From: Lucifuga dentata
Lineage: Eukaryota > Chordata > Actinopteri > Ophidiiformes > Bythitidae
Reading direction: 5' to 3'
DNA length: 64,000 nucleotides
NCBI GenBank assembly: GCA_014773175.1
Contig: VXCM01000738.1
Location: 1-64,000, forward strand
Part shown: positions 48,801-60,796 of the stretch, one piece after another
Position numbering within the stretch: the first letter of the stretch is position 1
Layout of the letters: each line of letters opens with the position of its first letter
The notes under the pieces: model-generated
Database searches by the model: none
The model's input: the letters and a program-made list of their open reading frames with translations, nothing else
What the model was told of the DNA's origin: nothing
Position numbers and translations under genes: made by a program

Positions 48801-49594
48801 CGATCAAAGCGACATACCTGATGCGTCACTGGACGGATTTCACTGAGGGAATATGGCTTCCAGTCGCTCTTCTCCAATAGGTCGTACAGACTGATGTCCA
48901 GCATTTCAAACACCAGACATGTATGACCGAGGTGCTCAAAGGACTCGAAGGCGCGCACAATATTAGCCTTTACAGGGTCGAGAACACTCACAACCTCAAG
49001 CATGGCCACCTGAGGAGAAAATGGGGGAAGTTGCACAGATTATAGGTATTGACAATTCATTTGTAGATACTGTAGAAAGAAAATGTATTTATGGGAATAT
49101 GTCATAAGCATAACTATTAAAACGTTTCAGCTCTACCTCTCTGTTGATGTCCTCAGTGTTGGTCCCTTTCTGGATTTTGACAGCGACCAAGTCACAAGTA
49201 TCAAACTTGTAACATTTGGCCACTTGTCCAAAGCACCCCTCACCAAGGAACTTCAGGACTTGATACTTGGATAAGTCGCCATGGAGTATCTCACCCTCAC
49301 GTAGTGCCAAGTCCACGGGTTCCATCTCAGGTTCAGCTGAGAAACATAAGAAGAGAAAACATATAAGTAACGACATTCAGGGTCATTAATTTAACAATCA
49401 TGAACAAATATACAGCTAAACATAAATTATGTACAGTAGCATAATGTTCAATTATTACTATTAGACAATATGAAGAAGAAACATACCAGTCTGAGCCATA
49501 AGTCTTAAGCTCACTTTTAAACTTACAGTAATTTATGTGTTAATATTTAATATCTTTCACCTGTTGCAGTTTTGGTGTTTACATTGGTTGACAT
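45814..49594 (-). CDS. HIPK-like protein kinase with a 55-residue-repeat tail
   Basis: Serine/threonine kinase of the HIPK family (DYRK group). Nine coding exons on the minus strand: 49561-49594, 49137-49336, 48818-49009, 48535-48716, 48285-48408, 48056-48175, 47780-47872, 47493-47659 and 45814-47319; all introns are GT-AG and 101-224 bp. After collapsing a 68-bp artefact at 47171-47238 they total 2550 nt, or 849 residues. Visible motifs: glycine loop LGEGCFGQV (42-50), VAVK (K65), E83, HSDIKLDN catalytic loop (157-164), DFG (181-183), APE (204-206) and TPHQALGNPFLTMSHF ending the C-lobe (about 362). The family's activation-loop STY is replaced by GMI (194-196). Residues 426-755 are a repeat array. 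The tail ends in a CCC cluster. The ATG at 49592-49594 has A at -3; in-frame ATGs about 16 codons upstream are possible alternatives. Teleosts have many such HIPK-like paralogues; the closest one cannot be named from here. Confidence 0.9.
46099..47088 (-). repeat. Coding minisatellite: six 165-bp units (55 residues each)
   Basis: Units start at 47088, 46923, 46758, 46593, 46428 and 46263 (descending), exactly 165 bp apart, and all stay in frame. Each carries a DGFDDGWLEFP-like aromatic/acidic block, a YSTPNLRHDEGSDDTSIT-like block and an NSGNPR(A/T)SDGHNG-like end. Unit 4 lacks the usual SS start (SVG instead of SSV). A degenerate seventh start (SSVDAVFDDR) follows. The array is rich in acidic and Ser/Thr residues and is probably disordered. 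Confidence 0.95.
47171..47238 (-). repeat. Assembly-type duplication inside the last kinase exon
   Basis: An N at 47171 is followed by 67 bases (47172-47238) that repeat the 67 before it. If real it would shift the frame (68 is not a multiple of three). With it removed, the full nine-exon reading frame is open. Confidence 0.9.
47451..47477 (+). repeat. (CA)n microsatellite in kinase intron 8
   Basis: About 13 CA units, some 15 bp downstream (minus strand) of the exon 8 donor site. Confidence 0.9.
47848..47982 (-). repeat. Assembly-type duplication at kinase exon 7 / intron 6
   Basis: The 67 bases before the N at 47915 are repeated after it, giving a spurious second copy of the acceptor end of exon 7 at 47916-47940. 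Confidence 0.85.
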
Positions 49595-49954
49595 GTTTTC
49601 TGACGTTAGATATTTGTGAAGCATTGTGGAAGAAATCATCATAAACTCAAAAAAGTATTTGTGAAACAGGAACTCAATAAAATATGTCTACACTGTTTAA
49701 TCATCAGGCAAAAATGTTTGTAGGTTTGGAAGGTCTGCCTAGTGTTGACAACTGGTTTCTATGGTAACAGAACAGAACTTCTTCAGATTAACCAAAGCGA
49801 CATATTGGGGGGAATGCTAATTACTTAGATGTAAGTGACATCATCAGTGGCATCATAAATAAGTGACATCATCAGATACCTTTTATCAATCAATAATTTA
49901 AGTTAACATACCATATTTGTGGAAAATTCCATTATTGATCCAATGAATGTAATT

Positions 49955-50089
49955 TGACCACAATTTGTTCTCTCTGTATTAAATCCCTGATAACCCACTT
50001 ATATCCTTAACATGAATCTACNTGACCACAATTTGTTCTCTCTGTATTAAATCCCTGATAACCCACTTATATCCTTAACATGAATCTAC
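49955..50089. repeat. Assembly-type duplication around a single N
   Basis: The 67 bases before the N at 50022 are repeated after it, in the upstream flank of duplication unit 1. Confidence 0.85.
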
Positions 50090-50301
50090 TGTAATGTACC
50101 AGTTTACACTCCTGGTCAAATCCATATTTGTATTGCAAAGAGGGAGATTCTAAACTGGAATCCACACAAAAACAAAAGTAAATACTATAATGACACACAA
50201 CATGCTAAATTAATAAAAATCCCAAACAACAAAACATAATGAGTCTTACGCTCATTATTAAGCTTAAAGTAATTTCTGTGTTAATGCTTATTATCTTTTA
50301 C

Positions 50302-50335
50302 CTGTTGCAGTTTTGGTGTTCACGTTGGTTGACAT
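50302..50335 (-). CDS. Duplicated first coding exon of the kinase gene
   Basis: In duplication unit 2 the same 34-nt exon (MSTNVNTKTAT plus one base, followed by GT) is intact. It differs from 49561-49594 at two positions, both synonymous (AAT/AAC and GTA/GTG). Because phase and donor are preserved, it could splice to the kinase exon at 49336 as an alternative first exon, or serve a lost upstream paralogue. A further artefactual copy lies at 50368-50401 after the N at 50363. Upstream in-frame ATGs are open here too. Confidence 0.6.
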
Positions 50336-51185
50336 GTTTTCTGACATCAGATATTTGTGAAGNTTACCTGTTGCAGTTTTGGTGTTCACGTTGGTTGACA
50401 TGTTTTCTGACATCAGATATTTGTGAAGCGTCGTGGAAGAAATCATCATAAACTCAAAAAAGTATTTGTGAAACAGGAACTCAGTAAAATATGTCTGCAC
50501 TGTTTAACCACCAGGCAAAAATGTTTGTAGGTTTGGAAGGTGTGCCTAGAGTTGACAACTGGTTTCTGTGGCAACATATATGGAACTTTATTGCATCATT
50601 TTACATCAACCAATGAGAGTTGTGTGTGTGTGTGTATGTATGTGTGTGTCGGGGGGGGGGNTTGGAAATCAATACATTGGATTTATTGGTTGTATAGTAT
50701 TGGTTGTAGAGTAACTAAAAGTCGTAAAAAAAAAAACTAAAACTAACTAACTAAAAGTTTTATCTTACATTTCTACTTTTAAGAAATGGCAATACACCCC
50801 AAAGTTACACTGTCAGATAAATTCTGTTAAAAAAAACCCATATATTTTATAACAATTATATTATGACATCATAAATAAGTAACATCATCAGATACTTTTT
50901 ATCAATCAATAATGTACAGTTATCATACCATATTTGTGGGAAAATACATTATTGATCCAATGACTGTAATTTGACCACAGTTGACTCCCTCTGTATTAAA
51001 TCCTTAACATGAATCTACTGTAATGTACCAATTTACACTCCTGGTGCAGAAAATAGTCAAGTCAAATCCATATTTGTATTGCAAAGAGGGAGATTCTAAA
51101 CCAGAATCCACACAAAAACAAAAGCAAAAGCTATAATGACACACGACAAACATGTTAAATTTTAAAAAATCCCAAACAACACATG

Positions 51186-52079
51186 AAGATATTACTTAAA
51201 AGCATAATAATGTAAATAAAGTTGACTGACAGGGAACCTTTGAGGGGTCCAGTTTTTATTAGACAGTTTTATTTATGTATGTGCTTGTAAACATGTGTGT
51301 GTGCAAGAGAGGGGGGACAGCATGTATTAGTCTGAGCCACAACTGGAAGACAATACAGCTAATGAAAGACAAGACAAAGCAAGGCATGTAGCCACAGTGA
51401 CAGGACAATGAGGACACTCAGGACACTGAGTCACAAAGGTAGAGTGGGGTAGAATAGTAGCATATCATACTGTGCTCAGTGAAGTACTTGAGGTGGCTTG
51501 AGCTTTGATCTTGTGTGTGTGTAATCATGGTGGTAAATAAACCCACAGTGGCGCTGTAAGGTAGTGTGTCTGGGTAGAGAATAGAACTGTGGATTTATGT
51601 TGCATATTAATTATTATTCTCAGCACGTGTAGCGCTCTTTAAAGTGACGGGGAATGTGTTCACTCTGTCATGGGCACTCCTAGGTGTATTTATCATTGTG
51701 GATGTTTAAAACACTAAATATAAAGGTATATAATGTATTGAGTGACTTCCATTCAACCTCAAGGGCAAACAAGCTGCAGAATCAGAATAATTTTAATGCA
51801 GATAATAATGAATATGCAGGAATCTCATTTGGTAACACTGGAGCAGAAACTAATTTTGAAACTAATCATTTCACAATCTGTTCTAATTTAATTTATTGTT
51901 AAGTAATCTAACTTTATTGAATTCAACCTTAATGGCACTGTGTCCACAATAGCTGTTTTATATTAGCAAGCTAATTAGCTTAGCTGACCTTCCAAGTTCA
52001 AGTCATGATGATAACCAGTTGGTATCAAAATTAGTTACAGAGCCTGATGACCTAATGACTCTTAAATATCATGGTGTTG
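51186..52079. other. No gene seen
   Basis: Spacer upstream of the duplicated kinase 5' end. No clear TATA/Inr or CpG-rich promoter was recognised. Confidence 0.45.
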
Positions 52080-52292
52080 AATGAATTAAAGCTCTCCTCA
52101 GGTCCCACAGTATCTTCCCTGATCTACCCAAACCTGATTGGCTGAATCCGGTGTGTTCACATTATCAGGAGTCGGTTCCTTCAAGATGATAATTGGCTGA
52201 ACACACCTTATTTAGCTGTGGGTAGAGCAGGGAGAGTTGGGAAATACGCACCACTGTGATACTCCAGGACCAGGATGGAGAACCACTGAATT
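52080..52292. repeat. Teleost hAT-like repeat end
   Basis: Sequence ending 'ctccaggaccaggatggagaaccactg' resembles the terminus of a common hAT-type teleost element (outward reading CAGTGGTTCTCCATCC). The other end is not located. Confidence 0.35.
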
Positions 52293-52787
52293 AAAGATAT
52301 TTCCATTTTAGCTTCTCAGACAGAAGTGGACAGGGATGAAAAAAAAAAAAAAAAAAAAGGATAACTACATCAATCAAAACCTTTGAGGATACCCAGAAAG
52401 TGTTTATAGACACACACATTGGTAACTTCTTTTTCCTGTTTTCATGCATGTTTTATCCATCATTCTTTGGATTTCAACTTTGCCAGTTGCCAAATGTTAA
52501 TCTTTTTTTGTAGTTTGATGGCTGGCAAACAACAATTTTTACTGAGACTTTCCCACAATGCACTGTGGGAAATGCAGAGCAGCTCTGTCTCTGAGAAATA
52601 TTTGTGTTTCTAAAACTCCAATCTGCTGACATAGTGGTAACCATGTCAACAGGATTCCACACACAATACAGTGGCTAAAATTTATCTTTCAGCATTAGAG
52701 TTTCTTTACCAGCATGTGATGTATATCTATATTGTAATAAACTGATTTATAGAAGTTAATTTTTATTGTTTGTAAAACATAGAACAG

Positions 52788-52990
52788 TGGTTCTCAAACT
52801 CTTTTAACGAAATATCATCTCTGAGAAAAACAAAACGTCTACATAGCACCTCACCAACAAAGCTCCAAGAAAAACCACAGAATAACCTCATGTGTGATGT
52901 ACTAAAACTGGTGTCCAAAAATGATTTACACCCACATGACTCTAAAGCACAAACAGGATGAGTTGAGCTACTGGGCTTTAACAAAATAGT
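52788..52990. repeat. hAT-like terminus
   Basis: CAGTGGTTCTCAAACTCTTTT matches the well-known CAGTGGTTCTCAAA ends of hAT-Charlie-type elements. The paired end was not found, so this is likely a truncated copy. Confidence 0.4.
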
Positions 52991-53103
52991 TGAATTCTTA
53001 ATTAAAAGAGAATAATAAACATAATGAAACCAATTTTATTTGTGACTAATATGCCACCATAACAGAATGCAGAATTTCCAGAGATTTGGATTTTGATTGA
53101 GTA

Positions 53104-53412
53104 GTGCAGTGCTCATTGAAAACGTGCCTGTTTGGACCGGGCTGGACTTTGTGGTGTGTGCTGCTGCCTGCCATTAGTATCCCTGGAGAGGAACATATGC
53201 TGCAGTGCCCAGAGTGTATCCTGCCGCCACGCCCGGAGCATATCCTGCCGCACAGACTACTTTTTACTGGCACAGCTCAATTCGAGAACCGCTCATCCAA
53301 ATAACTTTGCATGTGACACCACTGAACATCCTTGGGTCCTGAGCATTATACCTGCCTAATTTCAATTTCATACGGTTCTAGAGATAATGATACCACAGAC
53401 AGATGGACAGAT
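53104..53412 (+). repeat. Local repeat pair, copy 1
   Basis: Aligns along its length with 53711-54097: shared 'gcagtgc.cattgaaa', 'ggccggactttatggtgtg'-like, 'cacagactactttt', 'gcacagctcaatt', 'catccttgggtcctgagca' and 'ccacagacagac' blocks. Family unknown. Confidence 0.75.
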
Positions 53413-53710
53413 TTCTGATTTTATAGTTTGATTTAGACATTTTTCACCACTAGGTGGTGCTTCAATTACAGGTGGTACATGTACTGTACATGTACCCATA
53501 CATGTTCTCAATGTACACCTTGAGAACCATCTATTCAGACGGTGCAGTATGTATAAGTGCTGCTTTAAATGTCATGGAGTAATATTAATGGGTTACAAAC
53601 AGTCAGAAGGTTCAGTATGTTTACATTCACGTTATATTCTGATTATTTGTCTGTACTCCAATTAAGGCAATAATAGGAGTAAGATGTTTACATGGATGGA
53701 ATGAATAGGA

Positions 53711-54097
53711 CTACTGCAGTGCCCATTGAAACATGCATGTGTGGAACGGGCCGGACTTTATGGTGTGCGTCACAGCCTGCCATAATTTTGTTCTGCACGT
53801 CCTTGTGAGCTAGCATTGTTTGCAGTGCTCACGGAGCGTAGCATATGCCACCTCACCTGGAGCGTATTCTGCTGCACAGACTACTTTTTACCAGCACAGC
53901 TCAATTTGAGAACCACTCATCCAAACAACTTCACANGCTGCACAGACTACTTTTTACCAGCACAGCTCAATTTGAGAACCACTCATCCAAACAACTTCAC
54001 ACGATGCTGCACATCCTTGGGTCCTGAGCAATGAACCTGCTGAATATCAATTTCATACAGTGCTGGGTTCTAGAGATGTTGGTGCCACAGACAGACA
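53711..54097 (+). repeat. Local repeat pair, copy 2
   Basis: Second copy of the 53104-53412 repeat, lengthened by an N join at 53936 that duplicates 65 bases (53871-53935 and 53937-54001). Confidence 0.75.
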
Positions 54098-57000
54098 TTT
54101 CTGTCTTTATAGTTAGATTCTGCAGTTTACCGAATATACATCTGCGTTGCATAATCAGAGTATGAGGAGGGTCACCAGGTAAGGAAATACACATGGAGTT
54201 GTCTTACCCCAATTATAATGTGTATGTGCCTGAATAAATGATTTTGCAGCTGCATAATGTAGTTCTGTTGCTCTGATAAACATACTCCAATTTATGCCGA
54301 TTTCTAATTATGGTGTCTGTGTGATGTTTGAAAAAATCAAGTTATTGTCTTAATCTGAGTATAATCAGAGTTTTAACATGCATGTAAATTGACTGAGTGA
54401 TAATGAAAAACATGCTGTAAGATTAGATTATCTTTTTTTGAACAAATGAAATTTCAACGTGGTCAAAGTTCATTGTGACATAAGGTGTAAAGCGTTAGAG
54501 AGCGCTTATCTCTCTCTTTACTTCATGAAAAAGGCAATATTGACTGCCTTTTATGTACCACACCAGGGGACTCTCTGCTTTGTACCGTCGGCTAATTTGT
54601 TAACATCCAGGATTGTCATTCAAAATGTAAATTGGGATCATTGCTAAGGTTACGCTGTGGGAAATACATTAAAGATGACTTGATGTGTAAAGAAACCACC
54701 TATAGCTTCTACAGTGTGCGGTACAGAAGGCTGTGATGCTTCCTTTTAAACTCATATTGGTTGTGATTTTCACCTGTTTTTTCACTTTATGAAATTTTCA
54801 TGAATACCAGCAACATTGCCAATGAAGGGAACATTTGGCCCCAAATCAAAAGGTGCCATCTGCCTGAATGTTTTGTGTCAGCGGTATCACTTTATTTACT
54901 AAATCTCTCTGGTCGAGACATGGCTGCAGCTGAAACGATGGCCCACAATGAGGGCCGTGGACGAACCGGTGGGTGGAAGGAGATGCAACGTCAGCCTTGC
55001 TAAGGTGCTTTGATGTGAGCCAAGTTGCCCGTCGATAGCGGTCGTCTTTCTTTTGTGGCCATTTTGTCCCTTGTGGCAACACCCTGCAGTGGCCAACTGC
55101 TGAAGAAAATATGGCTCTTCTGTCAAACATTAAAGCTGGAAATGCTACAAATCCATGTGATAGGATTTTTGCGGAAGGGAGGGGAGGTGAATTGTATGCA
55201 TGCCACATCCAAGACGACGCCGTCTTCTGAGTGGGTGTAATGCGGAATTTGCACATACCCATCATTATTCTTTTTTTTTTCCAAAAGGAATTACAGCATT
55301 TTAAATAATTACTACTTTTTTTGTTTCATCCCATTGCTTCATCATTCACCATTCACTCAGAGATATGAACTCGACGCTTCAAAAAGGAAACCATGTTGCT
55401 AGGCTTCATATTTGCTATCATCATGACAGTAGAGCCCCAGGAAGTATTTGTCCTCGACCCAAATAGCATTAGTCATGTGGAAAAACTGTAGCAAAACAGA
55501 ACATGTTATTGCATTTTTGTTCGGAGCCAACAGACAATGCTGACAGAGACGGTACAGTTTTCGCCTGAAGGTAAAAGCAGACTCGACCGAACATAAATAA
55601 CATTTCTGAGTCTGAGTTATAGCTGTGTGTTCTCCAGCTTTTACCACCCCAACCAAGGCACTTACAGCACAGTCGTGGGGTGTAAGCTTTTTGTGCCAAA
55701 CCCCTCGAGGGAAAAAACCTTAAATTGTTGCGGTTAATCCTGTCAGCGGCATTTAGGGTAAGCACATTATTTTTCATTTCAGTATGTGAAAGAGATGCCA
55801 CAGTGCCTTCACATCTTCATATTTTCTTTAGCTCATGTTCAGTTCAATTCCATTTATTAATCTCCACAGAGGAAATTGATTTAAAGGCAAGAAGAGTGAG
55901 AAGAGTGACTCAACAGCAAGGCAACAGATTTAACAACTGAGTCAGGGAGATGGAAAGAGTCTATTTTTAGAAACATTTTAAAGTGCATATTTTATTGTTC
56001 TGTTTTTTAAAGTGAGCTTTTTTAAAATTTTTGCCTTGTCAGTAGCTTGAAAAATAAGACTTTCATGGAGATATACTGTAATTCATTTATGTTTGGTTAT
56101 GGAAGGCTGAAATATATTGTACACGATTCTGGATGTGTGTGAATTAAGGGTATTTGGAGAAACTCCAGGAAAAAGCCTTCTATCAAACAATTTTGCTCCG
56201 CGGGTGTTTTCCCAGATAGTCTTTGAAAGTTCCAGTAAAAGACAATAATTCACTTTTTTTTTTCCTTCTGCTCTGCAATCACACTCTTCAATCAGACCCT
56301 GTTCAGTCTCTGGAAAAACACCTTTGCACCTTTTTCATGCCATCTTACTTTGTAAACTGACACAATGGTGGGTGTGAAGAGTTCATTTTAAACTGTGAAA
56401 AAAAAAAAAAAGGCCATTTCAGCTTTGATTTGGGTTTTGGCTCAGATCCAATTTACTTACCTTCTGTGGATTTGATCAAAGGTATACATCGAATGTTGGT
56501 AATATTGAGATCCACTCATAATTAACTAATGCGTTTTCCATTATCCTTCCAAAGTCCTGCTATAACTCATCATTTCTCTTAATTATCTCCATCTCCTCTG
56601 AGATTAGTGTATAGTTGTAATACAGGACATAATTAAAGGATAATGGCCAATTTGAACACCCTGTACATACACTCACGCTAATAGTTTTGGAGTTAAATTA
56701 ACATACATTCTACGTATGGGTTCACCTCAGTGTACTTCATGAACTGTGTCAACAAACATGAATATTGTAATCATAATAAAGCTAAGATTTATTGCAGGTC
56801 TTTTGTACCCAATAATCTACTAATTTCTACTCATGTTTACTAATAATCTACAAATTTAACAGACTGTGCCCCTTATATTTTGCATATCCAGTATTTGAGC
56901 ATCGTGATTAGGATGAGGTCGTGGGTTTAGATTGTGGGTGTTGGGATTCACGCTTAGGGACAGGGTGAAGAACTCAGACATTAAGAGAGATCTTGGAGTA

Positions 57001-57602
57001 GAGCTTCTGTTCCTTCATGTTGAGACATCTAATCAAGATGCCTCCTGGACACTTCTTCCAACTAAGAGGAGACCCCAGAATGTGCTACATGGATTTTATA
57101 TATACTGTGTATACATATACTGTATCATATCCTGGGGGAACATCTTGGGACTCCCCAGGAAGAGTTGGAAGACATGGAGGAGGACATCTGGTTTACTTTG
57201 ATTAACTTGTTGCCTTGCCGCTGTCTGAGAAGATTTGTCTAGTCATCCAGGTGATAAAATGTCTAGAAGATTGAAGATGAGTCACTGGAGTGGAAAAAGT
57301 AGCTAGAAAATGTTTCACTGTTCATTCTTCTTCATTCATTCACCGTTCAAAAACTTCTTTGGTTTTAACTATAGCAGGAACAGTTAGCAGAATTTATTCA
57401 CATGCCCACACCCATCAATGTGGCGTTTCAGCCCACTGTCAAATGCAGGTCAATGTCAAACTAGAGACACCTTCCGGAACCATTTGTCTCCCATTTACAA
57501 TGCTGATCCAACATCAGGAGGGATGGAGAGTGACGTTAAGACCAGGAAAGGTCTGACATAATTTCGGCCCAGGGTCAGGGAAGGAGTTACACTCATTGGT
57601 CA
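54098..57602. other. No gene seen
   Basis: Unassigned. Minus-strand open frames at 54846-55265 (139 codons) and 55469-55801 (110 codons) lack recognised motifs and splice context. Confidence 0.5.
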
Positions 57603-57775
57603 GGATTCATAAAGTTAAGTGCAAGACTTGACATGTCAATAAAGGCAAATATTGCAGCCCAACTACATTCCCTCATTCACAAACTCCTTTAACTTTTAGC
57701 ACTTGCCTTGAAAAAGGCATTCCAACTTCTTTATTTACCGTCACGCAAAAAATAAGATCTGTTTCATTCCTCATG
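57603..57775 (-). repeat. Dispersed repeat family R3, copy 2 (inverted)
   Basis: Reverse complement of the right half of 12078-12520, running from 'ggattcataaagtt' through 'ttccctcattcacaaac' and 'ttgaaaaaggc'. Confidence 0.65.
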
Positions 57776-59405
57776 GAGAGTACCTGTACTCAATCACCCC
57801 GCATCCCACAGTGAGGTCAAACTGTCACGACTGCATTCCATCATGGGCCGAAACTTCACATTGATGGCTGTGGACGTGAATAAATGCTGCTAACTGTTCC
57901 TGCTGCAGTTAGAACTGAAGTAGCCTTTTGGATGAACGGCCAAATGTTTTCAAGCTCCTTTTTCCAGTCCTGTGACTCATCTTCAACCTCAACCTCAACC
58001 TGGATAAATGGTGGAAAATGGATGGATGCATAGATGGATAGTTAAAGCCACATGAGCATTTGATACATCCATTTTTTTCATTCTATCATTTCATTATTAC
58101 TTCTCTTGCTACCACTAATGAACAACTGTGATTTTATGTATCCCTAATGGCTGTTCTTTTTGTTTTTAGTCATAACAACTTCCCACATTTTGTAGAAACC
58201 TATAAATCCACACCATTAATATTTATGGGCATGTCAGTTGACTACAGAGATTCATTTGACTATTTCCATTGAAGATTACATAGGATGGCTTAGTCTCATT
58301 CAAAATTTTGATGGGTAAAAATAATTCTTACGCAATTCCCCATTATGTAACTGTTGCTTGCCTGCTTGTGATTGCCGTGGCCACACTCCAACACAGTTTT
58401 ATCATTCAGATTAGTTGCTTTCTATATAGGCCACTGAGCTCCAGAGAGCTTTTCTCAACCAGAGCTGCTAGCAATGTGACATTTTTTCCTCAGCCACAAG
58501 GGAGCCTGCAAAAGAAAATAGGCTTCCTCTCAGCCACAGCATTGGACTGCGTGGTATCATTAGAATTTTCAACAAGGACCATCTAGAGATCAATGATTCA
58601 TCACATTTCATCTCCACCATGCATAACTCATGACCCCCAGGCTTCATTAAGCTCTTATAAGCCTTTTATACAGTTTGCATAGATATTTCACAAACAGTTC
58701 TTGTGATAGCATGAAAGCATGGGTGGATATCAAGTGACTTGTTAGGTATCGTTACATTTTCCATTCCTTATAATTTACTGTTATTAATAGCGGACACATT
58801 TACATGTTCAGCATTCTTGTTTGTTTGGTGTTTTAAATGTCAGTGTAGATTTTCATTTGAGATGAAATGCACGGCACTGTTTTTGCATTCTCTACATTCT
58901 AAACTTAGTTTGAAGTTGTGCGCTGGAAACCCATTTACTCATTATCTTTTAATTGAACAAAGCAAGCTAATTATTGTTTTTAAATGCAACATACAGTATG
59001 TATCTCTTACATACAGGCATACATGGCATTTCATCCAAACTATTATAAGTTTAGGCTTAACTGTATCTAACAGATACCAATGCTATTCTCAAGTCTAAAT
59101 ATAACACCTAAATGGACAGGATTCATAAAAAAAAAAGAAAAAAAAAAAAAAANAAAAAAAAAAAACTACATAGCATCATATTTAATAAGTGCTGCGATAA
59201 TTGAAGCTCATTCATAAAGCGTCCCTTATGTTAACCAACACACTTGGTGGCCTGTTAAGGTGGCACTGTTGTAAAGCGATTTGCTGTTGTAAGATTTAAG
59301 AGCAAAGACTTTATACCACTTCATCTGGTGTTACAGCGACATTGACACATTAAATCAGCAAAAACAAACAAAAAAACAAAAAAAAAAAACAAATTCTGCT
59401 TTGGA
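57776..59405. other. No gene seen
   Basis: Unassigned, with a poly-A run broken by N near 59153. A GGATTCATAAA motif at 59118 may be an outer end of R3 copy 3. Confidence 0.45.
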
Positions 59406-59905
59406 GATCCACATTTTCAGAGACTGACAGTAAGGTAACAAGTAAACACACACATTACCCTCCGTAGTGTGTGATTGCTGTGCATGGGTGCGTGTGTGTG
59501 TGTGTGTGTGTGTTAGGGATAGAGACACAAAGTGCGGCAGATGAGGAGGCTCGGAACTATCAGAATGTGTGTGAGATCGGATCAAAACTCACCATTTAAA
59601 AACTGACTGATCAGCTGTCTATCAGCTTATCTATCAAACTTATTGATTGCTGACACTTGTGAGGCAAATACATTTAAAATGCCGCCCAGATGTCATATCG
59701 CTGAAATTTATGACCAGAATGAAACAGGTTGTATTTGTGTTTTATGAATAGTTTCCCTGACATGTAAATAAGGAAGTATCGCAGTAACACCTCTTTCAAG
59801 GTAAAAGGTAAAAATGGCCGGTAACAGGTGTTTTTCGAATGAGGGAAGATAGTTGCGAGACGATATTTGCCCTTATCGACACATTTGATCTTGTGCTAAG
59901 CTGTG
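59406..59905 (+). repeat. Dispersed repeat family R3, copy 3
   Basis: Aligns with 12078-12520 from the 'cacattttcagag.c' block to 'gacacatttgatcttgtg', with a (GT)n expansion at 59491-59513. Confidence 0.7.
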
Positions 59906-60640
59906 TGAGTACCACCAAAATATGTAGCAGTTAACTAAGATAGCATAGCAGAGTCTGTTTTGCAAGGTTAAATATATAATTTAGGGTATTTTGGGGTATT
60001 TTTAGCATTTTGTCAAGCCAAATAACTGCAAATATACTGCAAAAATAAATACTGCAGTAAAATAAAACTAACACGCGGCCTCTCTCTGAGGCCTCAGCGT
60101 AGCACTTCAGTAGCTCCTTGGTATTTAGCCACCATCCTGTGGAGATCTCTGACCCATCCACTCCCTCTGGACAGCTGCTGTCTCTTCTTTATGTGCCTTC
60201 ATCAATCGTTGCAGTTAAGTCCGGCGCTGTGGCCACTTTCAACAATGAAGAGAAAGTCTTTGTCTGCCAGGCTGCACCTAAGGGATGATTGGTTGATAAT
60301 CATCACAGAGGACATTTGTTCACTCAGACAGGTACTTTTGAAGACACTCAGCATAAGATGGACCTGTGACATGGTCTCCGAGATGAAATGTGCAGACCCG
60401 GCCCCTCTGCGCTCTGCTGGTCTGTGATTCATTTAGGGTCTACCTGCCACCAGCAGCAAAGACAAAACGGAAGGCTTCACTCCAAAAGGCTGTGTCAATT
60501 TTGGGGAAAGAAAATTGCTACTGGACATTTATAGAGCCTAGGACGTGCTGTGATAGATGTGAAGCAATATGCAATTAAAAAGCCTTCCGGAAAAGAAATG
60601 AGCGACCAGTCGCACAGAGACAAGTGACTCACACATGCAC
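59906..60640. other. No gene seen
   Basis: Unassigned sequence with short motif-free open frames. Confidence 0.5.

Positions 60641-60679
<39 letters not shown>
60641..60679 (+). repeat. (CA)n microsatellite
   Basis: About 19 CA units. Confidence 0.95.
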
Positions 60680-60685
<6 letters not shown>

Positions 60686-60796
60686 TGGTGGATATTCTGG
60701 GATACTGACAGCCGCAAGACACAGCAGGATCTTCTAATGGCTAAAGAAGGCAGAATGTTTGTGGAGGAGCATTTTTAAATATGGAATTCAAAGAAG

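Larger units (their letters stand above)
49497..51185 (-). repeat. Tandem duplication covering the kinase 5' end
   Basis: Unit 1 (49497-50235) and unit 2 (50236-51185) align along most of their length, from intron 1 through the first coding exon and upstream flank to the shared 'gaatccacacaaaaacaaaag' block. Unit 2 carries extra sequence (about 50590-50830) with a GT/G-run and an N at 50661. Two N joins (50022, 50363) with duplicated flanks sit inside the tandem. Confidence 0.85.
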
